Source: an uncultured Caldilineales bacterium (GTDB taxonomy: Bacteria > Chloroflexota > Anaerolineae > JAAEKA01). From it: DNA of 64,000 nt. Below the pieces are notes generated by a model, which worked only from the letters and a program-made list of their open reading frames with translations, was not told the origin of the DNA and made no database searches. This document shows positions 15,256-23,776 of the stretch, one piece after another (within the stretch, counting starts at the first letter, position 1; each line of letters begins with the position of its first letter). Position numbers and translations under genes: made by a program. The stretch covers positions 1 through 64,000 of the forward strand of contig CALESQ010000107.1 of NCBI GenBank assembly GCA_937907455.1, read 5' to 3'.

Positions 15256-17388
15256 CTACGCGGCTTGCACCACCATGCGCACATCCACCGCCAACACGCC
15301 CTGCCCCTCAGGATACACGACCAGCGGGTTGATGTCAATCTCTTGCAGGTGCGGCTGCGCCAGGGCAAGCTGACTGACGCGTTCGATAACCTCCAGCACG
15401 GCTGCCCTGTCGCCGACGGGACGACCACGCAATCCTGCCAACAGCTTGCCGGCGCGGGTTTCATCCAGCAACGCGGCGGCATCGGCGCGCGCCACGGGAG
15501 CCACGCGAAAAGCCACCTCTTCCAGCAGTTCGACGTAGACGCCGCCCAGTCCCACCATGATCAACGGGCCAAATTGCGGATCGCGGCGCATACCCACGAT
15601 CAGCTCATAGCCCGCGGGGGCCATGACGCTCACCAGCGCGCCTTCGATGCGCGCCGCGGGCTGATGAGCGGCGACGCGCGCCAGCATGGTTGTGAAAGCG
15701 GCCTGCACCGCGGCCGCATTGCCCAGATTCAAGACCACGCCACCGGCATCAGATTTGTGGAAGATGTCCGGCGACACGATTTTTAAAACCACCGGATAGC
15801 CAATCTCGTCGGCCAGACGCGCCGCTTCTGCTGCGCTGCGCGCCAGCGCGGCCCGCGGTTGAGGGATGCCGCAAGCTGCCAGCACCGGCCGCGCCTCGGC
15901 CTCGCCCAGCGCACCGGAAGCAGGCAACTGGTAAGCGCTAATCGCTGAAGCCAGGCTATCTTGCGGAGGTACAGCGCCTTCGTCCTCTGTTTTTTCTTGC
16001 CTGTCCAGGCTGCCGGGTTCCTTGTGAATCGCTCGATACGCTGCCAACGCGCCCAGGGCGCGGGCAGCCTGCTCGGGGAAGATGAAAGCAGCAATGCCGT
16101 GGGCATTAAGCAGGCGGATCGGCTCCTGCACCACCTCATCGCCCATGAAGCAGGCAACAATGGGCTTGCGGCGCGGCTGTATAGCATCGGCTGCGGTGCA
16201 AATTGCCTGAGCTACGGCCACGGGATTGACCAGCGCCTGCGGCACGAGAATGGGCAGCAAGGCGTCCACGCTGTCATCAGCCAGCAGCACGGCAGCGGCC
16301 TGCTGATACTGCATCGGTTCGGCACCGCCCAGCATGTCCACAGGGTTGGCAAGCTGGGCTTCGGGGTGGGTAAACCGGGCCAGGGCCGTGCGCGTGGCCG
16401 CGCTCAGGGGAGGCATCTCCAACCCGGCCAGTTCCAGTGCATCTGCGGCCAGGCTGGCCGGCCCCCCGGCGTTGGTGATCACTGCCACGCGGCGACCGCG
16501 CGGCAAAGGGCCATACGACAGCGCCAACGCCTTGTTGAACAACTCTTCCACGCTATCTACCTGGATCACTCCGGCCTGACGAAAAGCCGCGTCGTAAGCG
16601 GCGAGTTCACCGGCCAGGCTGCCGGTGTGTGAAGAAACGGCGCGCGTGCCTGCGGCTGTGCGGCCAGCTTTGATGACCAAAATTGGCTTGGTGCGGGTGA
16701 TGTGCCGCGCGCTGGCAAGGAACCGCTGCCCATCGCGGATAGCCTCGATGTAGGCCACAATGACGCGGGTGTTTGGATCATCGGCCAGGTCTTGCAGCAG
16801 ATCGGTTTCACTCACATCGGCGGCGTTGCCCAGGGTGGCAAAGCGACTGAAGCCCATCCCCTTGCTTGCTGTCCACTCCAAAATGCCGCCGCAGATGGCG
16901 CCGGACTGGCTGACGAAGGCGATTGGGCCGGGCCGGGGCATGGTGCGAATGAAGGTGGTGTTAAGGCCGGTGTGCGCATCCAGCGTGCCCACGCAGTTAG
17001 GGCCAATGAGGCGAATGCTGTATTGGCGGGCAACATGCAGCAGCTCGGCCTCCAGCGCCGCGCCGGTAGCGCCCACTTCGCTAAACCCACCGGAAATGAC
17101 GATGGCTGTCTTGACACCGCGCTGGCCGCAGGCGGTCAGCACGGCGGGGCAATGCGCGGCCGGGATCATCAGCACGGCCAGTTCCAGCGGATCGGGCACG
17201 CGGCTGATGTCGGGGTAACAGGGCAGGCCCAAAATCGTATCGGCACGCGGGTTCACCGGATAGACAGCACCGCGATAGCCGTAGCTGAGGCAGTTGCGCA
17301 GCACGCCATAGCTGAGCTTGTGCGGGTCTGCCGAAGCGCCAATCACTGCCACGCCGGTGGGGTTGAAGAAGGGGGTAAGTTGGGACAA
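15256..17388 (-). CDS. Acyl-CoA synthetase, ADP-forming (acetate-CoA ligase family, fused subunits)
   Basis: 710 residues. Interconverts acyl-CoA + ADP + Pi and acid + CoA + ATP, giving substrate-level ATP in fermentative metabolism; some homologues are protein acetyltransferases instead. Domain order: CoA-binding Rossmann domain (NPTGVAVIGASADPHKLSYGVLRN), succinyl-CoA-ligase-like domains with the phospho-His candidate in SSHTGSLAGE, then a C-terminal ATP-grasp domain (YPVVLKIVSPDIFHKSDAGGVVLNL and IDINPLVVYPEG). A TTG start at 17388 is preferred because AGGAG (17397-17401) sits eight bases upstream. The longer ATG at 17460 lacks a site. No GNAT domain is present. Confidence 0.88.
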   Translation of the reverse strand: MSQLTPFFNPTGVAVIGASADPHKLSYGVLRNCLSYGYRGAVYPVNPRADTILGLPCYPDISRVPDPLELAVLMIPAAHCPAVLTACGQRGVKTAIVISGGFSEVGATGAALEAELLHVARQYSIRLIGPNCVGTLDAHTGLNTTFIRTMPRPGPIAFVSQSGAICGGILEWTASKGMGFSRFATLGNAADVSETDLLQDLADDPNTRVIVAYIEAIRDGQRFLASARHITRTKPILVIKAGRTAAGTRAVSSHTGSLAGELAAYDAAFRQAGVIQVDSVEELFNKALALSYGPLPRGRRVAVITNAGGPASLAADALELAGLEMPPLSAATRTALARFTHPEAQLANPVDMLGGAEPMQYQQAAAVLLADDSVDALLPILVPQALVNPVAVAQAICTAADAIQPRRKPIVACFMGDEVVQEPIRLLNAHGIAAFIFPEQAARALGALAAYRAIHKEPGSLDRQEKTEDEGAVPPQDSLASAISAYQLPASGALGEAEARPVLAACGIPQPRAALARSAAEAARLADEIGYPVVLKIVSPDIFHKSDAGGVVLNLGNAAAVQAAFTTMLARVAAHQPAARIEGALVSVMAPAGYELIVGMRRDPQFGPLIMVGLGGVYVELLEEVAFRVAPVARADAAALLDETRAGKLLAGLRGRPVGDRAAVLEVIERVSQLALAQPHLQEIDINPLVVYPEGQGVLAVDVRMVVQAA

Positions 17389-17507
17389 CGAACGGTCTCC
17401 TGTAAGTGCTACCCTGTATAGCTTTGCTATTCCCTTTTTTGTGGATGGAACGAGAAACAAACGAAAGGAACGATCCGAAGAAGTTTGGCCTGATCACAAC
17501 CTCGCCA

Positions 17508-17545
17508 CAGAAAAGCGCCCTGAAAAAATTCAGAGCGCTTTTCTG
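17508..17545 (-). terminator. Hairpin terminator after the fumarase genes
   Basis: A 17-bp inverted repeat with one G-T mismatch (17508-17524, 17529-17545) and an A/T-rich loop lies 20 bases beyond the fumarase beta stop and ahead of the synthetase gene. Stem ends are A/T tracts, so it could work in both directions. Confidence 0.6.
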
Positions 17546-17565
17546 TTTCATCAGACTAAACAGCC

Positions 17566-18189
17566 TTACACCGGCGCCAGTTCTTTCATTTTGGCGTCAG
17601 ATTGGGCGACCACCACCGCGTGGATGGAAGCGCCGTGGCTGTCCATGGTGACCACTGCGGGGAAATCCTGCACGCGGATCTGCCAGAAGGCTTCGGGTAC
17701 GCCGAATTCCTTCAGCTTGTGTACGTCCTCTACCTGCTGCACGCGCTCGGCAATGAGCGTGCCCGCGCCGCCCACGGCATGCAGGTACACTGCCTTGAAC
17801 TTTTCACAGGCGGCCAGGGTGCGCGGCCCCATGCCGCCTTTGCCGATCACCGCCTTCAGGTTGAAATGTTCAATGACGTAGTCCTGATACACCTCTTCGC
17901 GAATGCTGGTGGTAGGGCCGGCAGCCACAAAGCGCCACTCGCCATCTTCTTTCGCCACCACCGGCCCGCAGTGATAGATCACGCCGCCATCGAATTTTTC
18001 TTTCAGCAGCTCGTACAAGGCCGCTTCTGATGCAGGCGGATTGCCGTGGGTCTTGATGAAGCTCTCTACCATGTACTTGTGCGCGGCATCGCGCGCGGTG
18101 AAGATCACGCCTGACAGCTCCACCTGGTCGCCGACATGCAAGGCCTCGATTGCCTCATCGGAAATCGGCACAGTCAGTTTATGGATCAT
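17566..18189 (-). CDS. Class I fumarate hydratase, beta (C-terminal) subunit
   Basis: 207 residues. Second subunit of the oxygen-sensitive [4Fe-4S] fumarase of the TCA cycle. Recognisable segments: LHVGDQVELSGVIFTARDAAHKYM, GGVIYHCGPVVAKEDGEWRFVAAGPTTSIRE, AVIGKGGMGPRTLAACEKFKAVYLHAVGGAGTLIAERV and AFWQIRVQDFPAVVTMDSHG. The related L-tartrate dehydratase uses the same fold, so tartrate cannot be fully excluded. It follows the alpha subunit after ten bases and is closed by a terminator. Confidence 0.92.
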   Translation of the reverse strand: MIHKLTVPISDEAIEALHVGDQVELSGVIFTARDAAHKYMVESFIKTHGNPPASEAALYELLKEKFDGGVIYHCGPVVAKEDGEWRFVAAGPTTSIREEVYQDYVIEHFNLKAVIGKGGMGPRTLAACEKFKAVYLHAVGGAGTLIAERVQQVEDVHKLKEFGVPEAFWQIRVQDFPAVVTMDSHGASIHAVVVAQSDAKMKELAPV

Positions 18190-18199
18190 GGAGTATCTC

Positions 18200-19069
18200 C
18201 TATTCGTAGGTGACTTCGTCGCCGCGCACAGTCATGCTGCGCCGACGATTGGCCCAGCACATATAGCTGACCGAGACGAAGAAGCTGGCGGGCAGGCGGT
18301 GCATGGTAGCCATTTGCACATCCAGCACCGTGGTTTTGCCGCCGAAACCCATCGGCCCAATGCCCAGCTCGTTAGCCTGGTCCTTGATGGTCTCTTCCAG
18401 CTCGGCCAGCTCGGGATCAGGGTTGCGGTCGCCCAACGGGCGGAAAAGCTGGTGCTTGCTGAAGGCATAAGACGCGCCGCGGTCGCCGCCCACGGCAATG
18501 CCCAGCACGCCCGGCGCACACCCCTGACCCTGGGCCTTGTTCACGGCATCCAGCGCGGCGCGGCGCACGCCTTCCAGATCGCGTCCGGCCTTCAGCGGGC
18601 CGTTGGGCAGCGAGTACTGAGCGCCTACGTTTTCACAGCCGCCGCCCTTTAGCATCAAGCCAATATGCACGGCTTCTTCATCCCATTCGTGGAAGTGAAT
18701 GGTGGGGAACTCAACCCCGGTGTTGTCACCGCTGTTCTCGCCGCTGATGCTATCCACGGCGTTGGGACGCAGGTAAGATTTATCGGTAGCAATTTGCACC
18801 GCCTGCTTGATCTGCGTGGTGAGCTGACGCGTGGACCAGCCCACAGGATACGACACTTCAAAGATTGGTGTGCCGGTGTCCTGGCAAATCGGGCGGGAGA
18901 GACGACGTGACATATCCTGGTTTATCAACATGGTATCCAGCGCACCTTGCGCCGCGGAGCCGGGTTCTTCCTGCTCACGCGCAGAGCGCAGCGCTTTTTG
19001 CATATCTTCCGGCAGATCCGTGGAGGTACGGCGGATCAGCTCAACGATTTCCTGAGTTAAATCGCGCAT
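18200..19069 (-). CDS. Class I fumarate hydratase, alpha (N-terminal) subunit
   Basis: 289 residues. Carries the iron-sulfur cluster: cysteines are visible in RLSRPICQDTGTPIFEVSYP, KGGGCENVGAQYSL and GQGCAPGVLGIAVGGDR. Start MRDLTQEIVELIRR at 19069 is supported by AGGAG at 19080-19084; a longer frame to 19117 adds a non-conserved leader. Works with the beta subunit encoded next to it to hydrate fumarate to malate in the cytoplasm. An inverted octamer array separates it from folD upstream. Confidence 0.92.
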   Translation of the reverse strand: MRDLTQEIVELIRRTSTDLPEDMQKALRSAREQEEPGSAAQGALDTMLINQDMSRRLSRPICQDTGTPIFEVSYPVGWSTRQLTTQIKQAVQIATDKSYLRPNAVDSISGENSGDNTGVEFPTIHFHEWDEEAVHIGLMLKGGGCENVGAQYSLPNGPLKAGRDLEGVRRAALDAVNKAQGQGCAPGVLGIAVGGDRGASYAFSKHQLFRPLGDRNPDPELAELEETIKDQANELGIGPMGFGGKTTVLDVQMATMHRLPASFFVSVSYMCWANRRRSMTVRGDEVTYE

Positions 19070-19101
19070 AGGTGGGGTCTCCTTAGAAGAAAAGTAAGCA
19101 A

Positions 19102-19160
19102 GTAGACAAGTAGACAAGGAAACAAGGAAGAACGCCTTGTCTACTTGTTTCCTTGTCTAC
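19102..19160. repeat. Inverted octamer array (hairpin) between folD and fumarase
   Basis: Left arm 19102-19127 is three 8-base units (GTAGACAA, GTAGACAA, GGAAACAA) plus GG. The right arm 19135-19160 carries the complementary units CTTGTCTA, CTTGTTTC, CTTGTCTA. Arms match at 22 of 26 positions across a 7-base loop, and the mismatches come from the unit order being shuffled. May act as a terminator for folD. Confidence 0.75.
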
Positions 19161-19164
19161 CTTC

Positions 19165-20040
19165 TTATATCGTCCGCTCGAATCCTTCCAGCGTGTTTTG
19201 CAGCAGCATGGCGATGGTCATCGGGCCAACGCCGCCCGGCACGGGGGTGATGGCCCCGGCGACTTCTACTGCTTCATCGAAGGCGACGTCGCCTACCAGG
19301 CGGTAGCCGCTTTTGCGGGTGGCGTCATCCACGCGGTTGACGCCTACGTCAATCACCACCGCACCCGGCTTGATCCAATCAGCCTTTACCATTTCGGGGC
19401 GACCGACGGCCGCGATGAGTACATCGGCTGAACGGCAAATAGCCGGCAAATCCTTGCTGCGTGAATGACAGGTGGTCACGGTGGCGTTGGCGTGCAGCAG
19501 CAGGGCCGCCACAGGCATGCCCACAATGTTGCTGCGCCCCAGCACTACCGCGTTGGCTCCGTCCAGCTTGATGCCGCTGCGTCGCAACAGCTCCATGCAG
19601 CCCTTGGGGGTGCATGGGATGAACAACGGCTGACGGCCTTTCATCACCAGTCGGCCAATGTTGACCGGGTGAAAACCGTCTACATCCTTTTCCAGGCTAA
19701 TGGCAGCCAAAATAGCCTCTTCGTTGAGATGCCTGGGTAAAGGAAGTTGCACCAAAATGCCGTTCACCGTGGGGTTGGCATTCAGGTCGCGCACCAGGCT
19801 TTCGACTTCTTCCTGAGAAGAATCGGCAGGCAGCTTGTAGCTGAAGCTTTCCATGCCTACTTCCAGGCTGTTTTTGCCCTTCATGCGCACGTAGGCTTGC
19901 GAGGCGGGATCTTCACCCACCAATACGGTGGCAAGTCCGGGGCGGCGGCCCGTAGCCGCGTGTAATTCTTCGACGCGCGTTTTGATCGCCGCGCGAATAT
20001 CAGCAGCGATGGCCGTGCCATCAATCAGAGATGCAGTCAT
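19165..20040 (-). CDS. folD: Bifunctional methylenetetrahydrofolate dehydrogenase/cyclohydrolase FolD
   Basis: 291 residues. Interconverts 5,10-methylene-, methenyl- and 10-formyl-tetrahydrofolate for purine synthesis and one-carbon supply, using NADP. Signatures: DPASQAYVRMKGKNSLEVGM with the catalytic Lys, GILVQLPLPRHLNEEAILAAISLEKDVDGFHPVNIGRL, the nucleotide-binding VVLGRSNIVGMPVAALLL, and terminal TPVPGGVGPMTIAMLLQNT. Start 20040 has GGAGA upstream (about 20045-20049); the longer frame to 20100 is not conserved. A -10-like TATACT on the minus strand at 20101-20106 suggests its own promoter. Confidence 0.95.
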   Translation of the reverse strand: MTASLIDGTAIAADIRAAIKTRVEELHAATGRRPGLATVLVGEDPASQAYVRMKGKNSLEVGMESFSYKLPADSSQEEVESLVRDLNANPTVNGILVQLPLPRHLNEEAILAAISLEKDVDGFHPVNIGRLVMKGRQPLFIPCTPKGCMELLRRSGIKLDGANAVVLGRSNIVGMPVAALLLHANATVTTCHSRSKDLPAICRSADVLIAAVGRPEMVKADWIKPGAVVIDVGVNRVDDATRKSGYRLVGDVAFDEAVEVAGAITPVPGGVGPMTIAMLLQNTLEGFERTI

Positions 20041-20100
20041 GATGTCTCCAAAAAGGTAGATAACTGTGAATGCGCCGCGCCGATGCGGCACATTGCGCAC

Positions 20101-20106
20101 AGTATA
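20101..20106 (-). promoter_or_regulatory. Putative -10 box of folD
   Basis: TGCTATACT reads an extended -10 element about 60 bases upstream of the folD ATG. No good -35 is visible. Confidence 0.35.
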
Positions 20107-20188
20107 GCACAGACTGCACGGTTCAGATATGAGCTAGCGCACTTTTGGCGCGTTTAGCAACAAAATCAGTGGAAGCGATGGCCCCGGA

Positions 20189-20899
20189 TCATTCAAAGCT
20201 GTAGCCCAGCAGCTCGATATCGCGCTGATACAGGCGGGCTACTTCGGCAATGGTCTCGCTGTCGTAGTATTCCTGATAGGTGGTATAACTGGGGATATTG
20301 CGTGTGCGCCAGGCACGCTTCAAGTTGCCCAGGGTGCGTTTTAAGCCAGACCCCGGCAAGGCCACCTGGGTATTCCCGCGCGAGGTGTTGAAGTGAGACA
20401 GCGGCGTGGCAGCAAGACCAAGATGTCCGCACACTGCATCAAAATCGCGTTGCAGCGTTTCGTAGCGGCCTACAAAATCTACCAACAGCCGGTTGTCGGC
20501 GCTGTACAGAAATTCGCTTTGCGGGCAAACAAACCAGTCCTGTTCGTGCCACAGCCTGCTTTGCAACGGGCCATTGACAAAGGTTTTGAAATCGCAGCGC
20601 CAGTTGTAGGCACGATATTTGTACAGCGATACCAAACGGCTCCACGGGTTGCGCACAAAGGCAAACTTGAAATAGCGGTCAAACATCTCCTGGGTCAGAT
20701 AGTGATAGCGCACATAGTCAGCGGCCTTGAGATGCGCAAGGCGAGGGGGGCCAAGTTCAGGCCGGTCATTGGCGCGCAACAGCAGCGGTGCGCGCGTTTC
20801 CCATGTCAACCCCAGCAGATCAAGAAAAACGTGTTCGATGCTGATGCCCGCGGTTTTGGGTACATGCACAAACACGCAGGCGTAGTGATGGCAAATCAT
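20189..20899 (-). CDS. Sulfotransferase family 2-type protein
   Basis: 236 residues. Transfers sulfate from PAPS to a carbohydrate or lipid. The 5'-phosphosulfate loop reads FVHVPKTAGISIEHVF near residue 10 and the 3'-phosphate region FKFAFVRNPWSRLVSLYKYR near residue 80, both diagnostic for Golgi-type sulfotransferase folds. No signal peptide. It follows a second, different sulfotransferase gene by 63 bases, so sulfation of a surface glycan or lipid is a reasonable guess. Confidence 0.82.
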   Translation of the reverse strand: MICHHYACVFVHVPKTAGISIEHVFLDLLGLTWETRAPLLLRANDRPELGPPRLAHLKAADYVRYHYLTQEMFDRYFKFAFVRNPWSRLVSLYKYRAYNWRCDFKTFVNGPLQSRLWHEQDWFVCPQSEFLYSADNRLLVDFVGRYETLQRDFDAVCGHLGLAATPLSHFNTSRGNTQVALPGSGLKRTLGNLKRAWRTRNIPSYTTYQEYYDSETIAEVARLYQRDIELLGYSFE

Positions 20900-20962
20900 C
20901 GGGAGCCTATGCCTTTTGGCCCTGTGGCAGGAGCCAGGCAGTTTGCTGCAAGCGCAGCACGT

Positions 20963-21808
20963 CTACCAACCGCACCTGAAGCCAAGCAGTTCGTCCAGGC
21001 TTTGGTTGTGTGGCTGAAAGTAGGCGTGCAGGTAGGCGTAAACGGCATCTGAAACCGGCGTCTGGTTTTGTCCGGCGTTGCGCGGACGTAAATCCTTAAC
21101 CTGAAAGCGGTCATCTACACCCACGAACTGAAAAACGCGCTGCAAGGTGGCCTGCGCATCCGCGAAAAAGGCTTCACTGAGCAGCACCAACAGTTGGTCA
21201 GGTGCAAAATAGCGCCGATACCAACGCAACTGGTCGTGATACACGCCGCGGCGTTTGTAGGAATAGTGAATAAAGCGCGCGTCCTTGTAGTTTTGCTGTT
21301 CCAGGGCTGGGCGCAGACGTTCTTCTTCGGCGTGCAGCGCATCCAACAAGGGCAGCGGCTCGTAGCCCCGCTGCACCTCGTGGAAGTAATGCGAGATGGC
21401 TCGCTCCACCGGATTGCGCAGCAGCACAATCAGCTTGATCTGCGGATATTGCGCGGCGATGCGCGGCGCAGCCCACGGGCTGAAGCTGTACAAGGCGGAT
21501 GCTTCAAAGGCGGGCCGATGCAGCGCGCCCAACGATTTGCAGGGGAAATGCGCCCGATACCAATGCTCGCCGCGGGTGAAGGTATCCACCCGCGCATCCA
21601 GACCACCATCGAAGAAGTGAAGCTCTTTTTTGCTGGCAGACAGCAGGTGCGGATGCTGCTGCAGATAGGCGTGAAGACTGGTGGTGCCGGAACGCTGCGC
21701 ACCGATGATCAGAAAATCGGGCTGTTGCCGCGCCCACCAGGTAGCGCGGCGATAGCCCCAGGCCAACCGCCGCGCCGTTTGGTGAAGACGCGCCGGAACA
21801 GCAGCCAT
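20963..21808 (-). CDS. Sulfotransferase (heparan-sulfate/NodH-like domain)
   Basis: 281 residues. PAPS-binding loop PDFLIIGAQRSGTTSLHAYLQQHPHL near residue 30 and 3'-phosphate motif KLIVLLRNPVERAISHYFHEVQRG near residue 120 match the Sulfotransfer_1 (N-deacetylase/N-sulfotransferase-like) group. FARFIHYSYKRRGVYHDQLRWYRRYF-type acceptor region follows (residues RFIHYSYKRRGVY visible). The ATG at 21808 overlaps the carrier gene's TGA (ATGA), giving tight coupling. Acceptor unknown. Confidence 0.85.
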   Translation of the reverse strand: MAAVPARLHQTARRLAWGYRRATWWARQQPDFLIIGAQRSGTTSLHAYLQQHPHLLSASKKELHFFDGGLDARVDTFTRGEHWYRAHFPCKSLGALHRPAFEASALYSFSPWAAPRIAAQYPQIKLIVLLRNPVERAISHYFHEVQRGYEPLPLLDALHAEEERLRPALEQQNYKDARFIHYSYKRRGVYHDQLRWYRRYFAPDQLLVLLSEAFFADAQATLQRVFQFVGVDDRFQVKDLRPRNAGQNQTPVSDAVYAYLHAYFQPHNQSLDELLGFRCGW

Positions 21809-23136
21809 CAGCGGAAAACGATGCGCCGCAACAAGGGGATGCACACCAGCAACCCCACGGCCTCTACCAAGAAAACCAGGGCATAGGCCAAGTGCATCTG
21901 CTGGGTGAGCAGGTAGAACAGATCGCGCAGCACGCCGCCCGCGGCAATGCCCAAACCACGACTGGCCAACTGGATCACCGACCACAGGGCGAGATAGCTG
22001 GCCGCTTTGGCGACATGGTTGCCGGCCATCAGCAGACTGGTGCCGCCCACAGTGAATATGCCAAAGCCAACGCCGAAGAACAGCAGCACCGGAACGATCA
22101 TGGCTTGGGAGCGGGTGAACGCGGTAAGCGCCAGCAGCAACACGCCCAGGCTGAGCAGCAGCAGGCCCCATTGCGTCAGGTTTTTTTGCTCGTCAGGACG
22201 ACGCCGACGGGTAAGGCCATAAGCAGCGATCATGCTTACCAGCACGCCGACACCCCAGTAGGCATTGAAGCGCGTGGTTTCACCCGCGGACAGAGCAAAC
22301 ACATCACCGCCGAAAGGCTCTAACACGGCATCTTGCATGAAGGCAAAGAAAGCCGATGCGCCCAGAAACAGGGCATAGTGACGCGTGGTGCGCTGTGCCC
22401 ATATTTCGCTCAACGCCACGCGCAGAGCCGGTCGGTTGGCGGCGATTTCGGCAGGAGTTGGCCGTGCGGCCCAGCGTTGGGTACGACGCTCCTCACCCAG
22501 CACCGCCAGCAGCCAAAACAGCGCAGCTCCGGCCATACCCAGCCACACCATCCGCCAGAACAGTGCTTCGTCATATTCAGGCATGATGCGGGCGAACAGC
22601 GCCGGTATAAACGCAAAGCTGACAACCAACATAAACTGCACAATGCTCACAGCCTGACCGCGGCGTTCATAGGGGGCGCTGTCATGCACCAGCGCCAAAA
22701 AAGGCGCACCCGAAACTGATTGCCCGGTGCCATACAGCAGCAGCGACAGCGCGGCCAACAGCCAGCCCAATGCACCCTGCTGCGCGGCGATAAAATGAAC
22801 CGACAGCGGCAACAGCGGCAAGGCCAGCAACATCAACAGCCGCCCCAGCCAGATGTAGGCTGTGCGGCGGCTGCCGAACAGGGGATGCGTATCCGATTGA
22901 TAGCCGGCCCAGATAGCAAGCGGAGCCAGAAAATAGCGCGCGGCCAGCAGCAAGCTCACCGGCCACGCCACCATGCCCAAATCGCTGATCATGATGCGGT
23001 TCCAGACGCCGCTTAACAGCACATCGGTCATAGAAGAACCGATGTGGAAGGTACCAAGCTTGAAAGAACGCGCCACACTGAAACCGGGTGAAACGCCTGT
23101 GCCGGTCTCAGTGTAGGATGGGTTTGAGGTTGCCAT
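21808..23136 (-). CDS. PucC/BCH1-like major facilitator family carrier
   Basis: 442 residues, about 12 membrane helices. The N-terminal pattern (RSFKLGTFHIGSSMTDVLLSGVWNRIMISDLGM, then APLAIWAGYQSDTHPLFGSRRTAYIWLGRLL) matches the PucC/LhaA group linked to light-harvesting complex assembly in phototrophs, rather than drug exporters. No photosynthesis gene is seen nearby, so a different role is likely here, and the coupled sulfotransferases suggest pigment-, lipid- or glycan-related transport. Second gene of a four-gene operon, seven bases after the small membrane protein. Confidence 0.75.
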   Translation of the reverse strand: MATSNPSYTETGTGVSPGFSVARSFKLGTFHIGSSMTDVLLSGVWNRIMISDLGMVAWPVSLLLAARYFLAPLAIWAGYQSDTHPLFGSRRTAYIWLGRLLMLLALPLLPLSVHFIAAQQGALGWLLAALSLLLYGTGQSVSGAPFLALVHDSAPYERRGQAVSIVQFMLVVSFAFIPALFARIMPEYDEALFWRMVWLGMAGAALFWLLAVLGEERRTQRWAARPTPAEIAANRPALRVALSEIWAQRTTRHYALFLGASAFFAFMQDAVLEPFGGDVFALSAGETTRFNAYWGVGVLVSMIAAYGLTRRRRPDEQKNLTQWGLLLLSLGVLLLALTAFTRSQAMIVPVLLFFGVGFGIFTVGGTSLLMAGNHVAKAASYLALWSVIQLASRGLGIAAGGVLRDLFYLLTQQMHLAYALVFLVEAVGLLVCIPLLRRIVFR

Positions 23137-23143
23137 GACCGAC

Positions 23144-23605
23144 TTACAACCAGCCGCGCCCGCTGCCAGCGGCCAGGAAGGGCCACGGTACAGCCAACAG
23201 AATGATCAGCAGCGCCAGGCCGAAGAAAAGGGCAGTTTGCTTGAATTTTGCCTGATCGGAAGCCGCTTTCTTGGTACGGCTGCGACCAATGTGTGCAACC
23301 ACCACGGCCACCAACATCAGCACGCCGTGTTCCATCAGGAAAAAGCGCGTCACACTATTGCCCATCGCTGCGGCCATATCCTTGAAAGCGCCGCTGGTGA
23401 TGGGGCTTAGCACCACGTACAGCAGCAAGCCAAAGAGCAAGTTAAGGTCCAGGGCACTGGTGAAGGCAATGCCTAATTGGGTATCCAGTTGATCCCAACG
23501 ACGGTTACCGGACCGGCCTGACAGGGCGCGAAAAAGGGCGACCAGTCCCACCACTACCACGACCCAGCGCAACAGAGAATGCAGAAGCAGAACAACGTTG
23601 TACAT
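23144..23605 (-). CDS. Small four-helix membrane protein (cytochrome b561-like shape)
   Basis: 153 residues with about four hydrophobic helices. MYNVVLLLHSLLRWVVVVVGLVALFRALSG starts the protein, and further membrane histidines occur in MEHGVLMLVAVVVAHIGRS. This arrangement resembles small heme-b membrane proteins, but heme binding is only a suggestion. Start 23605 is supported by AAGGAG upstream; a longer frame to 23653 is not. First gene of the operon with the PucC-like carrier and the two sulfotransferases. Confidence 0.65.
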   Translation of the reverse strand: MYNVVLLLHSLLRWVVVVVGLVALFRALSGRSGNRRWDQLDTQLGIAFTSALDLNLLFGLLLYVVLSPITSGAFKDMAAAMGNSVTRFFLMEHGVLMLVAVVVAHIGRSRTKKAASDQAKFKQTALFFGLALLIILLAVPWPFLAAGSGRGWL

Positions 23606-23776
23606 AAAAGGCTCTCCTTGGTAGATTGAATATAAGCCTATTCTACGCAACAACCAACAAAAGCCCTAAAACCACCACATTGCCGCGCCGTCGTGGACAA
23701 TCCGCCTGCCCCCTGCGGCAACCAGCGTCTGGCTGATGTGCTGAAAACAAACTGCGTATCATGACTTTCTATCTCA

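Noticed and set aside
22000..23136. Assignment of the PucC-like carrier as a photosynthesis gene
   Set aside because: No bacteriochlorophyll or reaction-centre gene is near; only the family resemblance supports it.
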